DNA of 64,000 bases. Origin: Shewanella canadensis (GTDB lineage: Bacteria > Pseudomonadota > Gammaproteobacteria > Enterobacterales > Shewanellaceae). Under the pieces are notes generated by a model. The model ran no database searches and was not told where the DNA came from. It saw only the letters and a program-made list of their open reading frames with translations. Position numbers and translations under genes: made by a program. Below are positions 60,585 to 64,000 of the stretch, one piece after another (position 1 is the first letter of the stretch; every line of letters starts with the position of its first letter). The stretch covers positions 124,001 to 188,000 of the forward strand of contig NZ_RXNU01000008.1 of NCBI RefSeq assembly GCF_003966225.1, read 5' to 3'.

Positions 60585-61874
60585 TTATCGGAAATTCTCC
60601 ATCATTCGATAATATAGCATGCCGATTGCCATTCCTTGATTTCCCAGCCATTCTCCGACAGGCAACCTTATCTGTCTCATGTCGGCAAACAGATCATATT
60701 CTGTCAATTGACCGATGATGGCATTTGCCATAATCTCACCCATGATGTGAGACGTTGCAACGCCATGGCCGGAATAGCCTTGGCAGTAGAATACATTGGG
60801 TGACACCTTACCCAGTTGAGGGATCCGATTCACCACTATTCCCGCCATGCCCGTCCACTCAAACTCAATATCGATCCCCTTTAGGCGTGGAAAGGTCCGC
60901 TCGATAGCCGGACGTAATTCTTGAGCAACATTCCTCGAGTCGCGTCCTGAGTAATTGGTCCCGCCGCCAAACATTAAACGATGATCGGCCGTCATCCGAT
61001 AGTAATCCAACACAAACCGGCTGTCATACACCGCAATATCGTGGGGGTTGATGGCCTTAGCGACTTCGGCGGTTAATTTTACCGTCGCACAATTACCCAA
61101 TGAGGCAGGAAACAGCATACCACTGAGCTTCTTCCTCGCCAGCTTATGATATGCATTGCCCGCAATTAATACGCTATTGGCAGTTATTGAACCATGGGCA
61201 GTTTTTACCACAGGTAAGGCACCATCACAGATATCCAGTACCGGCGAACCTTCAAATATCATCGCCCCATAGCTCTGTGCCGCCCTAGCCTCTCCGATAC
61301 ACAAATTCACAGAATGAAGGTGCATATTACGCTTATTCAGCAAGCCGCCATGATAGAGGGGGGTGTCTAAATACTCCGGAATATCCTGTTTAGTTAATAA
61401 CGCCAGTTCACTGCCCATTCCGCGCAGTACAGCATCATCATAGGTCTTTTGCATCTCCTGCATGTGATTAGGCTTATAGGCGGTATGCAGATGACCAAAC
61501 TTAAGGTCGCAGTCGATCCCATATTTATCAACACGATTTTTAATGATCTCATGGCCCCTCCAGCGCAGATCCCAGATAAAGTTTTCAGCCTCCGTGCCAA
61601 GCTTATTGCGAAGTTGCTTAACCATGGCTGCATCACCGGATAGACTTCCCGTGACCTGGCCGCCGTTTCGCCCCGTCGCTCCCCAGCCGATCTTATTGGC
61701 TTCGACTATGGCGACTTTTAATCCCCGTTCAGCTAATTCGACGGCCGTCGAGACCCCGGTAAAACCGCCACCAACAATAACGACATCGACACGAATATCG
61801 CTTTCCAATCTGGGATATTGGGTTTCATCATTAATCGTCGCGTTATAGTAGGAATCACAGCGTGTCTCTGGCAT
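60585..61874 (-). CDS. FAD-dependent amine/amino-acid oxidoreductase (PuuB/OrdL-like)
   Basis: 429 residues from the ATG at 61874 (MPETRCDSYYNATIN), preceded by GGAG at eight bases; a TTG nine codons earlier is less likely. DAO-family flavoprotein with Rossmann motif VVIVGGGFTGVSTAVELAER (about 31-50), GWGATGRNGGQVTG and a C-terminal CQGYSGHGVATSHIMGE. The closest known relatives oxidise gamma-glutamylputrescine (PuuB) or similar amines. No other puu genes are visible, so the substrate is open. Confidence 0.82.
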   Translation of the reverse strand: MPETRCDSYYNATINDETQYPRLESDIRVDVVIVGGGFTGVSTAVELAERGLKVAIVEANKIGWGATGRNGGQVTGSLSGDAAMVKQLRNKLGTEAENFIWDLRWRGHEIIKNRVDKYGIDCDLKFGHLHTAYKPNHMQEMQKTYDDAVLRGMGSELALLTKQDIPEYLDTPLYHGGLLNKRNMHLHSVNLCIGEARAAQSYGAMIFEGSPVLDICDGALPVVKTAHGSITANSVLIAGNAYHKLARKKLSGMLFPASLGNCATVKLTAEVAKAINPHDIAVYDSRFVLDYYRMTADHRLMFGGGTNYSGRDSRNVAQELRPAIERTFPRLKGIDIEFEWTGMAGIVVNRIPQLGKVSPNVFYCQGYSGHGVATSHIMGEIMANAIIGQLTEYDLFADMRQIRLPVGEWLGNQGMAIGMLYYRMMENFR

Positions 61875-62169
61875 AAAAAGGGCTCCATCGATGTTCAACA
61901 AAATGACTTTTTGTTTTATATTTTTTACACTTTGATTTTTGAGTATATAGATGGATAAATTATCGTCAATGACAATTCAACAATAAATAGTGTTTCGACC
62001 CCTTAACAATAATAGGAAAGAGCAGGCTATTGGTATTATTCAGGAGAGCTGCTAAACAGGAGAGCAGTAGAAATGAGTCATTAATTTTTTACAGATGAGA
62101 AAGTTGGAGATGAGAAGAGAAAGCCTGTAGATCTAATCGGCTCCCCCCTCAGCAATTTAAAATCACTGA

Positions 62170-62766
62170 CTAAAGAGCACGCCAGCTTGCTTGTGTCAGT
62201 GTTAAACCATTATCGCTGAGTTTTACTTTAAACTCGTCACCCGCATTCACCTCTCCCGCTCCTTTTGGCGTACCGGTCATAACAATATCGCCATCTACCA
62301 GGCTCATAAATGTCTGAATTTCATTTAAGATCTCCAGTGGTTTATTCATCATCAGTCCAATGCTTCCCCGTTGGGTTGGCTCATCATTGATAGATAACTC
62401 GAAGGTTAATCCATCACTGATAGCTTCGATTGAAATAAACTTGCTTATCACGGCGGAGCCATCGAACGATTTCGCCCGCTCCCAGGGGAGGCCTTTAGCT
62501 TTGAGTTTGCTCTGCAAGCCCCGTTTTGTAAGATCCAGCCCAACTCCTACAGCAACAAAATCCCCACCTTCAACTAAAAAGCACAATTCAGCTTCGTGAT
62601 GAAAGCTTAACAGTTCATCGGCAATAGCTGAGTTAGGCTTGATAAAAAGTACCATATCATCGGGTACCTCGTTATTCAGCTCTTCGATATGCTCAACATA
62701 ATTTCTCCCCACACAGACCACTTTTGAGGGCGTAACGACTCGATTACCGACGATGACAGTGTTCAC
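62170..62766 (-). CDS. Fumarylacetoacetate hydrolase (FAH)-family protein, YcgM-like
   Basis: 198 residues, the compact FAH fold of YcgM/FAHD1 (acylpyruvate hydrolase or oxaloacetate decarboxylase activity in characterised relatives). VVCVGRNYVEHIEELNNEVP, FIKPNSAIAD, EAELCFLVEGG (metal ligands Glu in this area) and IVMTGTPKGAGEVNAGD are family hallmarks. GTG start at 62766 with the strong site GGAGG. It lies 11 bases after the hybrid kinase gene, so the two may share a transcript. Confidence 0.85.
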   Translation of the reverse strand: MNTVIVGNRVVTPSKVVCVGRNYVEHIEELNNEVPDDMVLFIKPNSAIADELLSFHHEAELCFLVEGGDFVAVGVGLDLTKRGLQSKLKAKGLPWERAKSFDGSAVISKFISIEAISDGLTFELSINDEPTQRGSIGLMMNKPLEILNEIQTFMSLVDGDIVMTGTPKGAGEVNAGDEFKVKLSDNGLTLTQASWRAL

Positions 62767-62777
62767 TTTACCTCCAT

Positions 62778-64000
62778 TTATTTTTTGATTAAGCTTGAAA
62801 TCAATGCCCTTAACGCTGCGGGCTTTACCATCTTAGCCATATAACGGTAACCCCGTTGCTGTACATCATCGATAAGATCTTTACGGGTGTTCGCCGTGAT
62901 CAATACACCAGGAAGGTGACTGCCATATAAGGCTCGGATCCCGTCCATGGCATCGACACCATTTTGGCCATCGTCCAGATGGTAATCAGCCAGAACAATA
63001 TCGGGAGCCACACCTTTAAGCCCTAACTTTATTCTCGCATCGGCAAGATCTTTTGCGCAGATAACCTCACACTGCCAGCGACTGAGCAGACTCTCCAAAC
63101 CGGCAAGGATGGCCTCTTCATTGTCTATGCACAGCACTTTAACACCGGCTAAGGGCTGTAACAGGGTAGAGATTTTCTTAGGTTGCGCCTCACTCACCGT
63201 TTGACCCAGTGGCACACGGATGGAGAAAACCGACCCACGACCCAGCACCGACGTAACATGGATTTTATGATCCAGTACCCGACTGATCCTATCCGCAATC
63301 GCCAGCCCCAAGCCTAACCCACTCACACTTTTACTGGTTGGGTTATCTAAGCGTTTAAACTCTTTGAATATTTCCAGGGTTTCTTTTTCATCAATACCAC
63401 AACCGGTGTCCAGCACCTGAATTTCGAGTTCATCGCCTCGGTAGCGACAACCAAACAACACCCGATTTCCGCGGGCATATCGATAGGCATTGGTTAAAAA
63501 GTTCTGTAACACGCGGCGTAACAGGCTTAAATCTGAATTGATGGTTGCACTACATGGCACCATATTGAATTTGATTTGGCTATCTTTAGCCATAGCATCA
63601 AACTCAACGGATAGACCATCGAGCAACTCTGACACCGCAAAGTCCCGTCTGTTTACCTCGACCATACCTGAATCTAACTTAGAGATATCCAGCAGATCGG
63701 TGAGCAACTCTCCGGCGATCTTCAAAGAGCTATTAACATGTGACAGCGTCTTCTTTCCTTCCTGATCTAAGTTGGGATATTGAGATAAAGATGCTGTGAA
63801 TAATCGTGCGGCATTGAGGGGCTGCATCAGATCATGACCCACAGCGGCCAGAAACTTACTCTTAGATGCATTAGCCATCTCTTCCTGTGCCTTGGACTCT
63901 AATAACTGACTGTTTAGCATAGCCAGCTCATAGGTACGCTCCTTCACTCTGGCTTCTAAGGTATCATTCACCTCTTGCAACGCTTTAGCGTGCTCACGAT
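62778..64000 (-). CDS. Hybrid histidine kinase with C-terminal receiver (N-terminus beyond window)
   Basis: The frame is open to the right edge; about 407 residues are visible. Order: coiled-coil linker (EVNDTLEARVKERTYELAML), dimerisation domain with the phospho-acceptor His in AAVGHDLMQPLNAARLF, ATPase domain (LRRVLQNFLTNAYRYARG, DTGCGIDEKE, SGLGLGLAIADRIS), and a receiver domain with phospho-acceptor Asp in IVLADYHLDDG. The HDLMQPLNAARLF type is shared with CrbS/NahK-like kinases; CrbS carries an SLC5 transporter-like N-terminus, which lies outside the window if present. Possible partner of the LuxR-type regulator 2.3 kb away. Confidence 0.85.
   Translation of the reverse strand, partial: REHAKALQEVNDTLEARVKERTYELAMLNSQLLESKAQEEMANASKSKFLAAVGHDLMQPLNAARLFTASLSQYPNLDQEGKKTLSHVNSSLKIAGELLTDLLDISKLDSGMVEVNRRDFAVSELLDGLSVEFDAMAKDSQIKFNMVPCSATINSDLSLLRRVLQNFLTNAYRYARGNRVLFGCRYRGDELEIQVLDTGCGIDEKETLEIFKEFKRLDNPTSKSVSGLGLGLAIADRISRVLDHKIHVTSVLGRGSVFSIRVPLGQTVSEAQPKKISTLLQPLAGVKVLCIDNEEAILAGLESLLSRWQCEVICAKDLADARIKLGLKGVAPDIVLADYHLDDGQNGVDAMDGIRALYGSHLPGVLITANTRKDLIDDVQQRGYRYMAKMVKPAALRALISSLIKK

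Noticed and set aside
1..64000. CRISPR array, prophage, integron, tRNA or rRNA genes
   Set aside because: No regular spaced repeats, phage structural genes, integrase, cloverleaf with CCA end or rRNA-like segment was recognised anywhere.

Overview
The window looks like chromosomal DNA of a marine gammaproteobacterium of the Shewanella type. The evidence is gene content and order: a nap-alpha operon (napEDABC), hyaABC followed by hyaD, a HypF-like gene and hypFBCDEA, the block aat-bpt-infA / clpA-clpS / cspD / monomeric icd, then rluE-nudJ-mnmA-hflD-purB, then ydiJ-ppsA-ppsR-aroH. Several perfect or near-perfect FNR (EtrA) boxes also fit a facultative anaerobe. The species assignment is an inference from layout and protein resemblance; no search was run. 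I saw no prophage, CRISPR array, rRNA or tRNA.

Layout. 1-4000 (minus): periplasmic nitrate reductase operon, with napC cut by the left edge and a 50-codon napE at the promoter end. 4.5-10.1 kb (minus): hrpA helicase, an orphan amino-acid-binding periplasmic protein and a two-CBS protein. 10.5-22.6 kb (plus): a complete uptake [NiFe] hydrogenase locus with structural genes (hyaABC), a strong terminator, then the maturation genes (hyaD, a degenerate HypF paralogue, hypF, hypB, hypC, hypD, hypE, hypA). 22.6-24.2 kb: small poorly described genes: a His-rich one-helix membrane protein, a possible structured RNA, a GDCCVxC protein that seems to start with ATT, and a four-cysteine protein resembling U32 proteins under a textbook class II FNR promoter. 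24.3-31.5 kb: accessory genes (two serine hydrolases, a CynX-type MFS exporter with divergent AraC regulator, an RstAB-like two-component system). 31.6-33.8 kb: Nif3-like protein, a MITE-like element, an H1-like Lys/Ala-tailed protein and a glycine-zipper protein. 33.8-47.3 kb: conserved housekeeping genes including all four N-degron components (aat, bpt, clpS, clpA). 47.4-64 kb: DUF4826 protein, leucine dehydrogenase with a LiuR-type operator, small unknown genes, ydiJ, ppsA/ppsR with a HexR-like site, aroH, a thioesterase, a LuxR-type response regulator, an amine oxidase, an FAH-family enzyme and a hybrid histidine kinase cut by the right edge.

How they work together. Hydrogenase (H2 to quinone through HyaC) and Nap (quinol to nitrate through NapC and NapB) can form an anaerobic respiratory chain; both promoters carry FNR-type boxes. 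HypA-F build and insert the NiFe(CN)2CO centre, and HyaD trims the HyaB tail. The small subunit has glycine at both positions where oxygen-tolerant enzymes have extra cysteines, so it is predicted to be oxygen-sensitive. In carbon metabolism, PpsA and its regulatory kinase/phosphatase PpsR are divergent, and the HexR-like site would link them to the glycolysis/gluconeogenesis switch. The most interesting items are the degenerate HypF paralogue, the FNR-controlled U32-like protein and its small neighbours, the apparent ATT start, and the MITE with its related short palindromes.
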